Positions 8,518 to 16,286 of a DNA stretch of 25,469 bases are shown one piece after another. The translations under genes were made by a program, and so were the position numbers. Below the pieces are notes generated by a model. That model saw only the letters and a program-made list of their open reading frames with translations, was not told the origin of the DNA and made no database searches. This DNA is from an uncultured Pseudomonadota bacterium. Lineage in GTDB: Bacteria; Pseudomonadota; Gammaproteobacteria; Burkholderiales; Rhodocyclaceae. The DNA is taken from NCBI GenBank assembly GCA_903939665.1, contig CAJAHZ010000434.1, positions 1 through 25,469 on the forward strand. Direction: 5' to 3'. The first letter of the stretch is position 1, and each line of letters opens with the position of its first letter.

Positions 8518-9204
8518 TCAGAGACCGGCGACAACGGTCCGGCGGCCCACCTGTTCAAGCCGCCGCTTCTCGGCCAGCACCTTGTTGGCGTAAGCACCTT
8601 CGCTATCGGATGAGCCGGCGTATTGCTGCAGACCCGCAATCAGGCCGCCGCGCCGGCGAATCGCCTCCTGCAACACCTGCACGCCAACCTGAACGTTGAT
8701 GACCGGGTCGAGCAAAGAACTGTCACCCGCGCCTTCCGGCAGTTTTTCCTGGTGAAAGCGGGGAATGATCTGCATCAGACCCTGCGCACCCATGGAACTC
8801 TCGGCAAGCGGATTGAAGCCGGACTCGATGCCAATGATGGCGACAATCAACAGCGGGTCAAGGCCGCGCTCCCGACCGGTGAGCTGCGCTGCCTCAAAAA
8901 TCGGCAGCAAGGCTTTTTGCGACACGCGATAGCGGCGGGTCACGTAGTCAAGCGCGTTGTACATCCGCGGGGTCAGCACTTCAACATCCGCATCCGGCTC
9001 GGCGAGAAAATCGGCGTCGGATATTTCATCCGGCGCGCTGAGCTCCGCCGTCAGAATCTGATTGACCAGCGTTTTGCCGGCAAAGGTGTTAAAGAAAACG
9101 AGTGCCAGCAAGAGGCCGGCAATCATCAAACCAAGTTGAACAAGGCTGGAGGTGGCGTTGATGTTGCGGGCCACCGGGGCGTTGAGCGTAATCGTTGCAG
9201 ACAT
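8518..9204 (-). CDS. Membrane-anchored lytic transglycosylase (SLT domain, GH23)
   Basis: A 228-residue protein with an N-terminal membrane anchor (about residues 20-42), an acidic linker and a soluble-lytic-transglycosylase domain (about 90-215). The catalytic Glu127 lies in GIESGFNP, followed by the family hallmark GAQGLMQIIP and a C-terminal QYAGSSDSEGAYANKV segment. Such enzymes cleave peptidoglycan between MurNAc and GlcNAc, forming 1,6-anhydroMurNAc. The anchor suggests action from the outer face of the inner membrane. A strong RBS (AAAGGAGAG) fixes the ATG at 9204. It is convergent with the RND gene and sits behind a good promoter and palindrome, 9381-9434. Confidence 0.88.
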   Translation of the reverse strand: MSATITLNAPVARNINATSSLVQLGLMIAGLLLALVFFNTFAGKTLVNQILTAELSAPDEISDADFLAEPDADVEVLTPRMYNALDYVTRRYRVSQKALLPIFEAAQLTGRERGLDPLLIVAIIGIESGFNPLAESSMGAQGLMQIIPRFHQEKLPEGAGDSSLLDPVINVQVGVQVLQEAIRRRGGLIAGLQQYAGSSDSEGAYANKVLAEKRRLEQVGRRTVVAGL

Positions 9205-9380
9205 GTGCTCTCCTTTTCCGTACTCGTCATGGCGTCGGTTAAAACAGAAACAGGACGCGGCAAACGCCTACAGGCGTGGATGCAAAACTTGCTTGCAGTG
9301 AAAGGATACCGTTGCACCGCCGGTTGAGGCTGGCAGCACGCTCCACGCATGGCGGGAGGGACAATCAACATCCAAACGAT

Positions 9381-9401
9381 ATTTGTTGCAACGCAACAAA
9401 T
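9381..9401. promoter_or_regulatory. Palindromic operator candidate
   Basis: Two perfect 9-bp arms, ATTTGTTGC and GCAACAAAT, flank a 3-bp AAC spacer. The site covers the expected transcription start of the minus-strand promoter at 9406-9434, the position where a repressor dimer would block initiation. The core fits TGC-N3-GCA, a pattern reported for PHA-responsive PhaR regulators, but this match is short and only a suggestion. Confidence 0.5.
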
Positions 9402-9405
9402 ACGA

Positions 9406-9434
9406 AGTCTATTGATTAGTATGGGATTTGTCAA
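9406..9434 (-). promoter_or_regulatory. Sigma70-like promoter of the lytic transglycosylase
   Basis: On the minus strand a perfect -35 TTGACA (9434-9429) is followed after exactly 17 bp by TAGACT (9411-9406; 4 of 6 with TATAAT). It faces the transglycosylase gene and would start transcription near 9399, leaving a leader of about 195 nt. Confidence 0.6.
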
Positions 9435-9582
9435 ATAGTGGCAAAACAGAATGCTGCAACAACGAAACAAATCCGGGCGCTTATTCAGCGCAGCCCAAGG
9501 CCGGCAGGACGTCTCGGGCCCCCTCCCTCTCCTTCATTAACCCCCCGGCGCGACGCTTCCCCAGCCGTGCGTTTGCGTCGGC

Positions 9583-11640
9583 TCACTCCTCGTCAACGCG
9601 CAGCGCCTTGTGGCTGGCCGCCAGTTGTTGCTGCACCGACGGCGGCACCGGCGCGTAATGGGAGAAAGCGATGCTGTAAGCGCCTTGCCCGCCGGTCAGG
9701 GATTTCAGGCGCGACTGGTAATCGTCGAGTTCGGCGAGCGGCACCTGACCGGTAATCGCCACGACGCCGACCCCGCGCGGCTGCGTTCCCGTGACATGGC
9801 CCCGCTTGCTGGCCAGATCGCCGGTGAGATCGCCGATTGAGGCCTCGGGCGCCAGCACTTCAATATCGACCAGCGGTTCGAGAACAATCGGGCTGGCAGC
9901 CTGTATCGCTTCGACGGTCGCCTTGCGGGCAGCGGTAAAGAAAGCAATGTCCTTGCCGTCGACGGCATGTGATTTGCCGTCAAAAACGGTCACGCGCAAA
10001 TCCTGCACCGGGAATCCGCCGACCACGCCATCAGCCACCGCTTGCCGCACGCCCTTTTCGACCGACACCATGAACACGCTGGGAATGGCGCCACCCTTGA
10101 CGATGTCGACCAACTCAAGGCCCGCGCCACGCTCAAGGGGTTCGACACGCAGCGCGACTTCGCCGAACTGGCCGGCGCCGCCGCTTTGCTTCTTGTGCCG
10201 GCAATGGCCCTCGCCGCCGGTCGTGATCGTCTCACGATAGGCGATCTGCGGCGGCTTGGTATCAAGTTCCAGCTTGTACTGCTGCGCCATGCGCGCCAGC
10301 TTGGCGCGCAGATGCATCTCGCCAAGACCACGAATCACCGTCTCGTTGCTGGTCGGATGACGCTCGACTTTGAAACAGGGGTCTTCGAGTTCGAGCTTGT
10401 GCAGGATTTCGAAAAGACGCTGCTCGTCGTTCTTGCGCCGGGTTTCAACAGCGAGGCCCTGCATCGGCTGTGGGAATTCGAGGGGCTTGAGATGAATATG
10501 ATCTTCGTCGTGCGAATCGTGCAGTACGCAGTCGAACTCGATCTCATCGACCTTGGCCACCGCGCCAATGTCACCCGGCACCAGCGCCTCGACCTCCAGA
10601 TAGTCCTTGCCTTGCAGGCGATAGAGATGGCCGACCTTGAACGGACGCCGGGCATCGCCGACGAAGAGCTGCGAATCCTTTTTCAGCGTGCCCTGATGCA
10701 CGCGAAAAACCCCGAGTTTGCCGATGAACGGATCGCTGACCACCTTGAAGACATGCGCCAGCACGTGTTTTTGCGCGTCCGGCTCGGCGCAAAAAGTTTC
10801 GCTGTCCGGGCAATGCGGCTTGCTGCGATAGAAGGACGGCGGATTGCCCTCGGACGGATTCGGCGCGAGTTTCGCCAGCACGTCGAGCAGTTGCGGGATG
10901 CCGGCGCCCGTCTTGGCCGAAACAAAAAGAATGGGCACCAGATGTCCGGCGCGCAGCGCTTTTTCAAAGGGTGCGTGCAATTCATCGGGGCTCGGATCGG
11001 CGCCGTCTTCAAGGTAGCGCGCCAGCAGGCTCTCGTCTTCCTCGACGATCTGGTCGATCAGCGCACGATGCGCACTGGCCACCGAGTCAAAATCACTGTC
11101 GCCGCTGTCATGACCGAGCAACTCGACGACCGCCTGCCGCTCATGCACCGGCAGATCGAGCAGCATGCACTCGCGGCCAAAACGCTCGCGTATGTCGCCC
11201 AGCAAACCCGGCAGATCGACGTTGTCGGCGTCGATCTTGTTGATGACGATCATCCGGCACAACCCCCGCGCTGCGGCGAGCTTCATCATTCGGGTGGTCG
11301 ACAGCTCGATGCCGGTCTGCGCATTAATGACGACCAGCGCCGTGTCGACAGCGGCAAGCGCGCCGATCGCCTGCCCGGCGAAGTCCGGATAGCCCGGCGT
11401 GTCGATCAGATGGACCCGTGCCCCCTGCCAGTCGAAGCTGGCCAGCGCTGAGTTGAGCGAGTGGCCGAGTTCCTTCTCCTGTACATCGAAATCGCAAACG
11501 GTGCTGCCCTTTTCTACGGCACCGCGACTGGCGATGGCGCCAGCCGCTGCGAGAAGGGTTTCGGCCAGCGTGGTCTTGCCCGCTGCGCCATGGCCGACGA
11601 GGGCAACGGTGCGAAGGTTGGCGCTAAGGTTCTGGCCCAT
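9583..11640 (-). CDS. fusA: Elongation factor G-like translational GTPase (FusA2-type paralogue)
   Basis: A 685-residue protein with the full EF-G domain set. The G domain has GHGAAGKT (16-23), DTPGYPDF (from 80) and NKID (134-137). Later EF-G domains follow, including a domain IV-like segment (GGAIPSVFMVSVEKGVRQA). In classical EF-G switch II reads DTPGHVDF and the His activates GTP hydrolysis. Here Tyr84 takes that place, as in the EF-G-like FusA2 group. The P-loop (GHGAAGKT instead of AHIDAGKT) also differs. It is therefore probably not the main elongation factor; its role (ribosome recycling, stress or regulation) is not known. I place the start at the ATG 11640, directly after an AAAGGGGAG RBS. 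An ATG 7 codons upstream has no RBS. Confidence 0.9.
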   Translation of the reverse strand: MGQNLSANLRTVALVGHGAAGKTTLAETLLAAAGAIASRGAVEKGSTVCDFDVQEKELGHSLNSALASFDWQGARVHLIDTPGYPDFAGQAIGALAAVDTALVVINAQTGIELSTTRMMKLAAARGLCRMIVINKIDADNVDLPGLLGDIRERFGRECMLLDLPVHERQAVVELLGHDSGDSDFDSVASAHRALIDQIVEEDESLLARYLEDGADPSPDELHAPFEKALRAGHLVPILFVSAKTGAGIPQLLDVLAKLAPNPSEGNPPSFYRSKPHCPDSETFCAEPDAQKHVLAHVFKVVSDPFIGKLGVFRVHQGTLKKDSQLFVGDARRPFKVGHLYRLQGKDYLEVEALVPGDIGAVAKVDEIEFDCVLHDSHDEDHIHLKPLEFPQPMQGLAVETRRKNDEQRLFEILHKLELEDPCFKVERHPTSNETVIRGLGEMHLRAKLARMAQQYKLELDTKPPQIAYRETITTGGEGHCRHKKQSGGAGQFGEVALRVEPLERGAGLELVDIVKGGAIPSVFMVSVEKGVRQAVADGVVGGFPVQDLRVTVFDGKSHAVDGKDIAFFTAARKATVEAIQAASPIVLEPLVDIEVLAPEASIGDLTGDLASKRGHVTGTQPRGVGVVAITGQVPLAELDDYQSRLKSLTGGQGAYSIAFSHYAPVPPSVQQQLAASHKALRVDEE

Positions 11641-11712
11641 TTTCTCCCCTTTATCGAACACACTCCCCGGACGGCAGGATGAACCCGCAAGCGCCTCGGG
11701 AGAGCCGTATGG

Positions 11713-13215
11713 TTATTCCGTGGCCTTCGGCGCATCACCCGGGAGGATAATACGCGCGCAGTTGCGACCGCCCGCCTTGGCCTCGTACAGTGCCTTGTCG
11801 GCACGCGCGAAGACCGATTCAAAACCCGTATCGTCGGCGCCGAGTTCGGTACAGCCGACGCTAACCATGAAGCGCAAACTCAACTCGCCGGTCGGCACTG
11901 CGCAGGCGGCGGTCGCCGCCACAATGCGTTCAGCCAGATGCAGCGCACCTTCCGCACCGGTATTGGGCAGCAGCATGCCGAACTCCTCGCCGCCGAGTCG
12001 GCCGAACGAATCGACATCACGCAGACACTGCTTGCCCACCCGCGCAAACGCCTGCAGCACGGCATCGCCAGCAGGATGACCGTAGGCATCATTGATCCGT
12101 TTAAAAAAATCCAGGTCGATCTCGAGAAAAGCCAGCGGCTGTCCGTAGCGTTTTGCCCGCAGTATTTCCTCGGTGCACCCGTCGAGAAACTGGCGGCGGT
12201 TGGTCAGACCGGTCAGTTCGTCGATGCCGGCATGGCGCGCCAGCTCGTCCTGACTGGCGCGCAAGGCGGCAAGCAGCGTCAGGCTGCGCCAGCTGCAGAA
12301 AAGTGTAAGCAGCGTAATCAGGAACAGCAGGGCCGCGATCATCCTGATCGCCCGCCACGACGGCGCCTCAATCGCCTCGATCGATTCGCCGGCAACGATT
12401 ACCAGCGGATAGCCGCTCATTTCGCCATAGGCCATCATGCGCGGAATGTGATCTGTAGTTGCCGAAGCCGTCAGCACCACCCCGTGTGGCTTGGCAACCA
12501 GGCCTTCAGTAAAAACCGGCGACTGCGCGACCGAAATCCCCAGATCGAGCGGGCGTGTCGCCGAGCGGGCAAGCAGAATGCCGTCACGGCGCACCAGACT
12601 GATCGTCGGATCCTTGTCGGAACGAATCGCGCCAAAGGCCCGATCAATGAGATCGGTTTCAATCGCGACCAAGATAACGCCAAGGCCATGCGAAGCCCGA
12701 CTGAAGCGCGCCGCGACCGGTACGGCCCAACGCCCCGTGGCGCGCCCCTGGAAGGGGGCGCCGATGAATACCTTCCCGTCGACGCTGGCCGTCGCCCCCT
12801 TGAAATAGTCGCGATCGTCAACCTTGATGCCCTGGTGCGGGCCATCCGGCGGAATCAGGTAAAGCTCACCCGAGTCGCTGACGAGGCGAACCATCATCGA
12901 GCTATCCGTCACGCGCTGAAAGGAAAGCACCAGTTCGAGGAATTGCGGATTGCTGCGCGGATCTTCGTCCGGATGATCGATCAACCAGCGGTCCGCAACG
13001 GCGATGAAAACCTCGGCGACCTTGAAAATATTGTGGACTTGGGCTTCTGCCGCAACACGTTGCCGCTCAAGAAGACTGCTCGCCGCCGTCCGTGCGTCCG
13101 CACGGTGATGGTAGGCCCACAATGAAAAAAAAGCCCACAACGCAACCACGAAAAGTACCGTCAATAACCTGACCGCGCTTTCGGCAGAACGATTTTCAGC
13201 GAACTGAGTAGACAC
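11713..13215 (-). CDS. Membrane diguanylate cyclase with Cache-like sensor and GGDEF domain
   Basis: A 500-residue protein with a transmembrane helix (about 15-36), a periplasmic double-Cache-like sensor region (about 55-275, with YLIPPDGPHQG, DDRDYFKGA and FIGAPFQGRATGRWAVPVAARF), a second helix (about 288-310) and a GGDEF domain. The active site is GGEEF (408-412). The product-inhibition I-site RDVD (399-402) lies five residues before it, as in feedback-controlled enzymes. It should make cyclic di-GMP from two GTP in response to an outside ligand. The open frame reaches back to 13644, overlapping ribE antisense. I choose the GTG at 13215 because GAGGGG precedes it and the first helix follows at once. 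An ATG at 13377 is the alternative start. Confidence 0.85.
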   Translation of the reverse strand: MSTQFAENRSAESAVRLLTVLFVVALWAFFSLWAYHHRADARTAASSLLERQRVAAEAQVHNIFKVAEVFIAVADRWLIDHPDEDPRSNPQFLELVLSFQRVTDSSMMVRLVSDSGELYLIPPDGPHQGIKVDDRDYFKGATASVDGKVFIGAPFQGRATGRWAVPVAARFSRASHGLGVILVAIETDLIDRAFGAIRSDKDPTISLVRRDGILLARSATRPLDLGISVAQSPVFTEGLVAKPHGVVLTASATTDHIPRMMAYGEMSGYPLVIVAGESIEAIEAPSWRAIRMIAALLFLITLLTLFCSWRSLTLLAALRASQDELARHAGIDELTGLTNRRQFLDGCTEEILRAKRYGQPLAFLEIDLDFFKRINDAYGHPAGDAVLQAFARVGKQCLRDVDSFGRLGGEEFGMLLPNTGAEGALHLAERIVAATAACAVPTGELSLRFMVSVGCTELGADDTGFESVFARADKALYEAKAGGRNCARIILPGDAPKATE

Positions 13216-13393
13216 TGCGGCAAACCCCTCGCTAAGCCACCGTCCCCATGACGGCAGCGGCCAAATCCATTCTACCCCCAGGCGACGGCCAAAAGGCACG
13301 CGCCGCAACGCGAACGCAAGCGCCGTGCTCGGCGCAGTAGCTCGCCGTGGTAAAATGCGCCACTTTCCCGCCTCCATCTGATTGATCCAGAAT

Positions 13394-14017
13394 ATGTTCT
13401 CCGGAATCATCGCCTCCGTTGGCCGCATCACTGAACTTGCGCCGCGCAACGACGGCACGCCGACCGTGCGCCTGACGATCGACGCCGGCAAGCTGGGCCT
13501 CGACGACGTCACGCTGGGTGACTCGATCGCCTGTAGCGGCGTGTGCCTGACAGTCGTTGAAAAAAAGGGCAACAGTTTCTGCGTCGATGTATCCCCGGAA
13601 ACGCTGTCCTGCACCGTTGGCCTTGACGCACCGGCGGCACTCAACCTGGAAAAGGCGTTGCGCCTCGCTGACCGACTCGGTGGTCATCTGGTTTCCGGGC
13701 ACGTCGACGGCGTCGGTGAAGTGTTGCGCTTCGATCCGGTAGGCAAGGGTGAAAACTGCAATCGACTGCTCGAAATCCGCGCGCCGCAGGCGCTGGCCAA
13801 ATACATCGCACGCAAGGGATCGATCACCATCGACGGCGTCAGCCTGACGACCAATTCGGTCAACGGCGCCACCTTCAGCATCAACCTGATTCCGCATACG
13901 CTGTCGGCCACCACGCTCAATCGTCTCCAGCCGGGCAGCCGTGTCAATCTGGAAATCGACCTGATCGCCCGCTACGTCGAGCGCATGTTGAATCCCGACT
14001 CTTCAGAGGTCTCATGA
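13394..14017 (+). CDS. ribE: Riboflavin synthase alpha chain
   Basis: 207 residues made of two tandem lumazine-binding domains. The N-terminus MFSGIIASVGRI matches the family MFTGII start, so the ATG at 13394 is used and not the TTG at 13382. The first repeat holds GDSIACSGVCLTVV and the second GSITIDGVSLT; the two CLTV/SLTT segments are the paired substrate sites. It disproportionates two molecules of dimethylribityllumazine to riboflavin and a pyrimidinedione. A TAAAAT -10-like hexamer lies at 13351. I see no FMN riboswitch upstream. The stop codon overlaps the next gene by 4 bp (ATGA), so it opens the ribE-ribBA-ribH-nusB operon. ribD is not in the window. Confidence 0.95.
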   Translation: MFSGIIASVGRITELAPRNDGTPTVRLTIDAGKLGLDDVTLGDSIACSGVCLTVVEKKGNSFCVDVSPETLSCTVGLDAPAALNLEKALRLADRLGGHLVSGHVDGVGEVLRFDPVGKGENCNRLLEIRAPQALAKYIARKGSITIDGVSLTTNSVNGATFSINLIPHTLSATTLNRLQPGSRVNLEIDLIARYVERMLNPDSSEVS

Positions 14018-15150
14018 TGGCGCCGCAAAGCACTTCTGCTTCGATCGCTCCGATCGAAGAAATCATTATCGAAATGCGCGCCGGACGCATGGTCATTCTG
14101 GTCGATGAAGAAGATCGGGAAAATGAGGGCGACCTTGTTCTGGCGGCTGAGCACGTCACGCCGGAAGCGATCAACTTCATGGTCAAGCATGCACGCGGAC
14201 TGGTCTGCCTGACGCTGACCGAGGCGCGCTGCAAGCAGATTGGCCTGACGCAGATGGCGCGCGACAACAAGAGCCAGTTCAGCACCGCCTTCACCGTTTC
14301 GATCGAAGCCGCCACCGGCGTCACGACGGGAATCTCGGCGCAGGACCGTGCGCGCACCGTGCAAGCCGCGGTGGCGCGCAACGCGACTTCGGAAGACATC
14401 GTCCAGCCCGGCCATATTTTCCCGATCACCGCCAAGCCGGGCGGCGTCCTTGTCCGCGCCGGCCATACCGAAGCAGGCTGCGATCTGGCGCAGATGGCCG
14501 GGCTCGAACCGTCGTCGGTAATCTGCGAGATCCTCAAGGACGACGGCTCGATGGCGCGCCTGCCGGACCTGATCGAGTTTGCCAAAGCGCATGGCCTGAA
14601 AATCGGCACGATTGCCGACCTGATCCATTACCGCAGCCGCAACGAGACGCTTATCGAGCGCTCGCTATCGAAGCCGGTGCAGTCGGCGCACGGCGAGTTC
14701 ACCCTGCACGCCTACACCGACCGCACGTCGAACGAAGTGCATCTGGCGCTGACTCGAGGCGAAATCAATCCCGAGAAGGAAACACTGGTGCGTGTGCATG
14801 AGCCGCTTTCGGTGCTCGATTTTCTTGACCCGACCGGTGGCCGCCACACCTTTTCGCTGGATATGGCACAGGCAGCGCTGGCACGTGTCGGTTCGGGCGT
14901 CATCGTGCTGCTGCACCGCCCGGAAAACGGCCAGGATATTCTCGCAGCGCTCGGCGAACCGGGCGCCGCCAAGCGTCCCGCAGCCAAATGGGACCCGCGA
15001 ATTTACGGCATTGGCGCGCAAATCCTGCGCGACCTGGGTGTACGCAAGATGAAGCTGCTCAGCAGCCCGCGGCGCATGCCGAGCATGACCGGTTTCGACC
15101 TTGAGGTGACCGGCCACATCGCGACACCCGCCGATCTCGAAAAACTCTGA
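14014..15150 (+). CDS. ribBA: 3,4-dihydroxy-2-butanone-4-phosphate synthase fused to a degenerate GTP cyclohydrolase II domain (RibBX-like)
   Basis: 378 residues. The N-terminal half (about 10-208) is a complete RibB: DEEDRENEGDL supplies the metal- and substrate-binding acids, and RAGHTEAGCDLAQMAG supplies the conserved His/Glu. It converts ribulose 5-phosphate to DHBP and formate. The C-terminal half aligns with RibA (DPRIYGIGAQILRDLGVRKM) but has no cysteine at all, so the three zinc ligands of GTP cyclohydrolase II are gone. The RQEGRGIGL loop is also missing. This matches the RibBX variant known in Proteobacteria, which lacks cyclohydrolase activity, so a separate ribA should exist elsewhere. 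ATG 14014 overlaps the ribE stop; a second ATG follows at 14017. Confidence 0.94.
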   Translation: MMAPQSTSASIAPIEEIIIEMRAGRMVILVDEEDRENEGDLVLAAEHVTPEAINFMVKHARGLVCLTLTEARCKQIGLTQMARDNKSQFSTAFTVSIEAATGVTTGISAQDRARTVQAAVARNATSEDIVQPGHIFPITAKPGGVLVRAGHTEAGCDLAQMAGLEPSSVICEILKDDGSMARLPDLIEFAKAHGLKIGTIADLIHYRSRNETLIERSLSKPVQSAHGEFTLHAYTDRTSNEVHLALTRGEINPEKETLVRVHEPLSVLDFLDPTGGRHTFSLDMAQAALARVGSGVIVLLHRPENGQDILAALGEPGAAKRPAAKWDPRIYGIGAQILRDLGVRKMKLLSSPRRMPSMTGFDLEVTGHIATPADLEKL

Positions 15151-15172
15151 TTCAATTTATTAAGGCACCACC

Positions 15173-15655
15173 ATGGCCCGCTACGACAATATCCACGAAT
15201 ACGAACCCGTGCTCACCGGACAGGGCCTTGCCGTCGGCGTCGTCATGAGCCGCTTCAACCAGGACGTCTGCGAAGGTTTGCTCGGTGCCTGCACCGCTGA
15301 ACTCAAGCGCCTCGGCGTAGCCGACGCCAGGATTTCCATCGCTACCGTACCCGGCGCACTGGAGATCCCGCTGGCGCTGCAAACGATGGCGCAAAGCGGT
15401 CGTTTCAACGCGCTGATCGCACTCGGCGCTGTCATTCGCGGCGAGACCTACCATTTTGAGGTGGTCTCCAACGACTCCTGCCGCGCCGTGATGGAGGTGC
15501 AACTGCATACCGGCGTGCCGATCGCCAACGGCATCCTGACCTGCGAAGACGATGATCAGGCGCTGGCACGCATGCAGGAAAAGGGCTCGGACTGCGCCCG
15601 TACTGCCATCGAAATGGCCAATCTGTTACGCGCACTCGGAGAGAGAACACAATGA
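15173..15655 (+). CDS. ribH: 6,7-dimethyl-8-ribityllumazine synthase
   Basis: 160 residues, full length for the family. Visible motifs are the substrate-binding VPGALEIPLA, the GAVIRGETYHFEVV segment with the catalytic His, and PIANGILTCEDDDQA. It condenses DHBP (from the preceding RibB domain) with the ribitylaminouracil to give lumazine, the substrate of RibE. The active enzyme is an oligomer of pentamers. The gene starts 22 bp after ribBA behind AAGGCACC and overlaps nusB by ATGA. Confidence 0.96.
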   Translation: MARYDNIHEYEPVLTGQGLAVGVVMSRFNQDVCEGLLGACTAELKRLGVADARISIATVPGALEIPLALQTMAQSGRFNALIALGAVIRGETYHFEVVSNDSCRAVMEVQLHTGVPIANGILTCEDDDQALARMQEKGSDCARTAIEMANLLRALGERTQ

Positions 15656-16167
15656 ACGCCCCAAGCGACAAACCCGAGGCTAACAAGTCCACCCCCCCGG
15701 CGAGCACCACCAAACCAACCGCCAAATCACCGCGCCGGCGCGCCCGTGAATTCGCCCTGCAGGGCCTTTATCAATGGCGGATCGGCGGCAACGACGAGGC
15801 GGCCATTGAAGCGCACCTGGGCGACATCACCGGCTTCGACAAGGCGGACCGCGAATTCTTTGTCGGCCTGCTGCGCGGCGTACTTGCCCAGCGCGAGGCG
15901 CTGCAGGAACAATTGCAGCCCAGCCTCGACCGCCCGTTCAACGAACTCTCGCCAATCGAAGCCTGCATTCTGCTGGCCGGCGCTTTCGAACTCACCAACT
16001 ACCCGCAAACGCCGTACCGCGTCATCATCAACGAAGCCATCGAACTGACCAAAGGCTACGGCGGCACCGACGGCCACAAGTACGTCAACGGCGTGCTCGA
16101 CAAACTGGCAGGGAAATTGCGCCCGGTTGAAGTTGAAGCCAAGCGTGCGGCGCGGGCGAAAAGCTAA
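15652..16167 (+). CDS. nusB: Transcription antitermination protein NusB
   Basis: 171 residues. A Pro/Thr/Lys-rich, probably disordered N-terminal extension of about 27 residues precedes the all-helical NusB core. The core begins PRRRAREFALQGLYQW and ends in the family signature YGGTDGHKYVNGVLDKLA. NusB with NusE (S10) binds boxA RNA for rRNA antitermination. Pairing with ribH is a widely conserved arrangement. The ATG overlaps the ribH TGA. A short basic tail (AKRAARAKS) closes the protein. A large inverted repeat follows 3 bases after the stop. Confidence 0.96.
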   Translation: MNAPSDKPEANKSTPPASTTKPTAKSPRRRAREFALQGLYQWRIGGNDEAAIEAHLGDITGFDKADREFFVGLLRGVLAQREALQEQLQPSLDRPFNELSPIEACILLAGAFELTNYPQTPYRVIINEAIELTKGYGGTDGHKYVNGVLDKLAGKLRPVEVEAKRAARAKS

Positions 16168-16170
16168 GCG

Positions 16171-16276
16171 CTTTCAACGCAGAGAGCGCAGAGACGCAGA
16201 GAACGCAGAGATGAACCATTCGAACTGTTCGCCTTTCTCTGTGAACTCTGCGTCTCTGCGCTCTCTGCGTTGAAAG
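16171..16276. repeat. Long inverted repeat built of CGCAGAGA units
   Basis: Arms 16171-16201 and 16246-16276 are perfect 31-bp reverse complements. They extend inward another 10 bp with 3 mismatches, leaving a loop of about 24 nt. Each arm is made of short tandem copies of CGCAGAGA (four on the left, at about 16178-16211). The arms fill nearly the whole gap between nusB and thiL, and the right arm ends inside the likely thiL RBS (AAGAGG). The form suggests a dispersed palindromic intergenic repeat. In RNA it would be a very stable hairpin and a possible RNase III site or attenuator. Confidence 0.9.
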
Positions 16277-16286
16277 AGGTTTTTAC

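Larger units (their letters stand above)
9205..9582. other. Gene-free stretch between the transglycosylase and EF-G-like genes
   Basis: About 380 bases with no convincing gene. Its left half is the probable long 5' leader of the transglycosylase (about 195 nt), and the centre holds a minus-strand promoter and palindrome. The base composition drops to AT-rich between 9360 and 9475. The right end (9476-9582) lies downstream of the EF-G-like stop codon; I see no convincing terminator there. Confidence 0.6.

Noticed and set aside
9438..9755. A 105-residue Arg/Pro/Ala-rich frame
   Set aside because: Most of it is antisense to the EF-G-like gene, its composition is that of a GC-rich shadow frame, and it has no RBS.
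10042..11451. A 469-residue frame antisense to the EF-G-like gene
   Set aside because: The opposite strand carries a complete EF-G with all motifs. The long antisense frame is a codon-bias artefact.
11713..13215. A functional link between the diguanylate cyclase and the cyclic-nucleotide-binding RND protein
   Set aside because: They are separated by two genes on the other strand, and the cNBD motif points to cAMP/cGMP-type ligands first. There is no sequence evidence for a direct link.
13216..13393. FMN riboswitch upstream of ribE
   Set aside because: None of the conserved RFN-element blocks can be seen in this 178-nt gap.
16178..16211. CRISPR-like array from the CGCAGAGA repeats
   Set aside because: The units are 8 bp with no unique spacers, and they form an inverted pair. 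They have no array structure and no cas gene is near.
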